Assembly (NCBI RefSeq): GCF_020215705.1
Contig: NZ_JAIWNB010000015.1
Location: forward strand, 207,922-271,921
Direction: 5' to 3'
Source: Nonomuraea aurantiaca
Lineage (GTDB): Bacteria > Actinomycetota > Actinomycetes > Streptosporangiales > Streptosporangiaceae
Length of the DNA stretch: 64,000 bases
The notes under the pieces are model-generated. The model worked only from the letters and a program-made list of their open reading frames with translations. It did not search any database and was not told the DNA's origin. Shown here piece by piece: positions 61,932 through 64,000 of the stretch. Both the position numbers and the translations under genes were made by a program. Numbering within the stretch: position 1 is the first letter of the stretch; every line of letters begins with the position of its first letter.

Positions 61932-63317
61932 GTGGCACGTACGCGAGCGACGGCCGTGTCCGCACTGATCCTGGCCTTAGGGCTGACGGGTGCCGGTGCG
62001 GTCCCCTTCGTCATCCAGAGCGCGAGCGCCTCCGCAGTCGCCTACGACCCCGCCGTCGAGCCCTGTGAGGCCGGCGAGGTGTGCGACACCACGCCGGAGA
62101 CCACCGTCACGGTCACCACGACGATGGACACCCCCACTCCGGACCCGGAAACGACGATCACCAAGACCGTCACCGCGCCCACGAAGACGACGACGAAGAC
62201 GAGCACCCCGAAGCGCTCGAAGACGCCGAGCTCGACCCCCAGCACGCCCAAGACCACGCCCACGCCTACGCAGCTGCAGCCGTTACCCACGCAGAGCGTG
62301 GAGGTGCCGCCCACGACCGCCACCTCGTCCACGCCCGAGCCCACGGACTCGGGCGTCGTCCTGCCGAGCGTGGCGCCCGTCGAGACCCCTTCGACGACGC
62401 CGTCGCCGAGCCTGACGGAGAGCTCGACGGAGGAGTCGGTCCCGCTCGAGCTGCGTAACGCGGCCCCCGAGTACGACCAGCGGACGCTGACCCAGCAGCT
62501 CAGCATCCCGGCGCTCGTGCTGGTGCTGCTGGTGCTGTTCGCGGTGCTCATCTTCGAGGGACGGCTGCGCCGGATGGCCCACGCGGCGGCTGTGCGCAAG
62601 GCGGGTCCCCAGGGCGGCCCGGGCCAGCCCGGCTTCCCGGGAGTCCCCGGTGGACCGGGAGGGACCGGCTATCCGGCGGGTCCCGGCTATGCCACTGCCG
62701 GTTTCGCGGCGCCCGGTTATCCGGGCGGTACGGCGTACGCGCCGATCATCAGTTTCGTTCCCGTACAGACCTATCCGGGGGGACAGGTCCAGTACGGCGC
62801 GGTGTATCAGGACCCGAACATGTACGGCCAGCCCGGCTACGGCCCCGCGCAGCCGCCCATGGCGGCGGGCGAGCCGGTGGTGCTGCATCCGGACGAGTTC
62901 GACACCTTCAGCCAGGAGCCGACCAAGTCGGACTTCGACGCCTTCAGCCGGCCCGAGCCCGAGGCGGAGTCGTACCGGGCTCCGTTCGAGGCTCTGGTAC
63001 CGGCAGAGCAGCCGCCCGCGGACATCCCGCCCGGTGGTGCCGGTCCGTACGAAGACTCGCCTGAGCGCCCGCTGGGCGCCGCCTCGGCCGCCGAGACCGG
63101 CGACGCCGAGCCATGGGAGGGCATCGGCCAGCCTCGACCCGGTATCGAAGGGCCTGGCGTCCAAGGGCCTGGCGCCGGAGGGCAAACCCTCGAAGGGCCT
63201 ACCCTCGAAAGGCCATTCGCCGAAGGGGCGCCCGCCGACGAGTCGCCCGCCGATGTGACCGCCATCCAGCCGCTGCCTTCGCAGAAGCCCAAGCGCCGCT
63301 GGGGGCGTCGCTCGTAA
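61932..63317 (+). CDS. Signal-anchored Ser/Thr/Pro-rich surface protein with cytoplasmic Pro/Gly-rich tail
   Basis: 461 residues from GTG 61932. A signal peptide (ALILALGLTGAGAVPFVIQSASASA in part), a 130-residue Thr/Ser/Pro stalk with two Cys (EPCEAGEVCDTT), a membrane helix (IPALVLVLLVLFAVLIFEG), then a cytosolic tail with Gly/Pro/Tyr-rich segments (GYPAGPGY type), two FDTFSQ/FDAFSR motifs and a basic C-terminus (KPKRRWGRRS). No family recognised. The Tyr/Gly-rich tail resembles low-complexity regions of actinobacterial ESX or envelope proteins. Confidence 0.7.
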   Translation: MARTRATAVSALILALGLTGAGAVPFVIQSASASAVAYDPAVEPCEAGEVCDTTPETTVTVTTTMDTPTPDPETTITKTVTAPTKTTTKTSTPKRSKTPSSTPSTPKTTPTPTQLQPLPTQSVEVPPTTATSSTPEPTDSGVVLPSVAPVETPSTTPSPSLTESSTEESVPLELRNAAPEYDQRTLTQQLSIPALVLVLLVLFAVLIFEGRLRRMAHAAAVRKAGPQGGPGQPGFPGVPGGPGGTGYPAGPGYATAGFAAPGYPGGTAYAPIISFVPVQTYPGGQVQYGAVYQDPNMYGQPGYGPAQPPMAAGEPVVLHPDEFDTFSQEPTKSDFDAFSRPEPEAESYRAPFEALVPAEQPPADIPPGGAGPYEDSPERPLGAASAAETGDAEPWEGIGQPRPGIEGPGVQGPGAGGQTLEGPTLERPFAEGAPADESPADVTAIQPLPSQKPKRRWGRRS

Positions 63318-63750
63318 CGCTGTCGTACGGTCTCGCGACTGTGGCGGCTGGCCGTCGGATTCGGCACGGAACTCGCGGTCCTGACCGACATCAGCGGTAC
63401 GCGAGTATGTCATCCATGCCGGCCGCCCGGAGCGGCGACATGCGCTGCTGGTGAAGTGGCGGGCCGCGTCACGTACGGGTGACGAGTTTGTCGAAGGCGC
63501 GGTCCGAGAGCAGCCGGTGGACTCTCAGTGGGGGTTTAGGCATGGCTCGTTGGCATGTGCCCGCTATGTGGTCGCAGGCTTTTGGGCTCTTCATCCTATA
63601 GGTATAGATTTGCTCATTCCTCATCGCCGATGAGGGCGCCTGTTTGATTATTAGATGACGCTCGAATTCCGTCTGGTCTAGAAATGCGGTAGAAGCTCCC
63701 GGCCGGTCGAGGGCCACTACCGATCACACGTATCGGGTAGAAATTCCGCC
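63318..63750. other. Region between the surface-protein gene and an IS5-type transposase
   Basis: 433 bases, AT-richer than the rest around 63580-63680, so probably the flank and left end of the insertion sequence. CCTCAT-CGCCG-ATGAGG at 63619-63635 is a hairpin. A minus-strand frame at 63469-63717 (ending KLVTRT) shows no family I can name. Inverted terminal repeats cannot be set without the right end. Confidence 0.5.
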
Positions 63751-64000
63751 ATGAGCGAGCGGAAGCCGTACCCCAGTGACATATCCGACGCCCGCTGGGC
63801 CTTAATCGAACCCACCTTAACCACCTGGCGGCAGGCCAGACTCGACCGCCGGCCCACCGGTCAACCGGCGTCAGTCGAACTACGGGACGTCTTCAACGCG
63901 ATCCTGTATGTCAACCGCACAGGAATCGCCTGGAAATATCTGCCGCATGACTTCCCGTCGCACAACACCGTCTACGCCTACTACGCGGCCTGGCGCGATG
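63751..64000 (+). CDS. IS5-family transposase, N-terminal part (runs off the right edge)
   Basis: Frame open from ATG 63751 to the end. SDISDARWALIEPTL, the conserved LRDVFNAILYVNRTGIAWKYLPHDFP in pieces (VNRTGIAWKYLP) and SHNTVYAYYAAWR are the DUF4096 opening of IS5/IS402-type transposases. The DDE residues would lie beyond the window. Confidence 0.9.
   Translation, partial: MSERKPYPSDISDARWALIEPTLTTWRQARLDRRPTGQPASVELRDVFNAILYVNRTGIAWKYLPHDFPSHNTVYAYYAAWRD

Noticed and set aside
63469..63717. Minus-strand 82-codon frame near the IS5-type transposase
   Set aside because: No family recognised and no good ribosome site; may be a remnant, but cannot be supported.

Overview
The window is a piece of a high-GC actinobacterial chromosome. 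GTG starts are common, several starts look leaderless, and the gene set is typical of the group: AfsQ1/AfsQ2-type two-component system, DUF5999, DUF1707, DUF4245, TIGR04222/DUF692, F420-dependent reductase and many TetR regulators. A Streptosporangiales member such as Nonomuraea is my best guess, from gene content only. Almost all of it looks like ordinary chromosome. There are two insertion sequences: an IS200/IS605 element near 24-26 kb, and an IS5-type transposase cut by the right edge.

Layout. 1-2.4 kb: TIGR04222 membrane protein with a Cys/Gly tail, a DUF692 (MNIO) oxidase and an SCO6045-like partner; this resembles a peptide-modification cassette. 2.4-6.1 kb: amidohydrolase, unknown protein, cis-prenyltransferase, PIN-PhoH ATPase. 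6.1-9.7 kb: AfsQ1/AfsQ2-like system with a lipoprotein, divergent from a secreted transglycosylase-like protein that has a CRP-type palindrome upstream. 9.8-18 kb: glycosyltransferase, then a leftward set (secreted esterase, alpha/beta hydrolase, MHS transporter, PucR-type regulator, 3-hydroxybutyrate dehydrogenase-like SDR) that reads as a hydroxybutyrate-ester utilisation module. 18-24 kb: trpD behind a four-segment Trp attenuator, class II fumarase, two Ser/Thr kinases. 24-26.6 kb: IS605 element and DUF5999. 26.7-36 kb: class I fumarase, EamA/MocR pair, sugar or inositol oxidoreductase-isomerase pair, MFS exporter, two SDRs with a divergent TetR. 36-48 kb: DUF1707 protein, glpX, TetR, DUF4245, xseB, F420 reductase/TetR pair, xseA, lipid-droplet-like protein, ispH, DUF6542, rmuC, secreted Cys-containing protein, ychF, small protein.

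48.7-59.4 kb holds a compact type IV secretion-like operon: a TcpC/VirB8-like protein, a small two-helix membrane protein, a TcpE-like domain fused to a MinD/ParA-like ATPase with a degenerate P-loop, a VirB4-like ATPase, a VirB6-like polytopic protein, a second single-pass NTF2-like protein, and a bitopic transglycosylase/NlpC-P60 enzyme. I see no relaxase, coupling protein, integrase or att site, so it may be a resident envelope machine rather than a mobile element. It runs into a NUDIX gene through three tandem 23-bp copies of a start region, followed by two low-complexity cell-surface proteins.

Recurrent theme: short tandem duplications (14-33 bp) sit at gene ends in at least five places, and three TetR genes each have a clear inverted repeat in their divergent promoter region.
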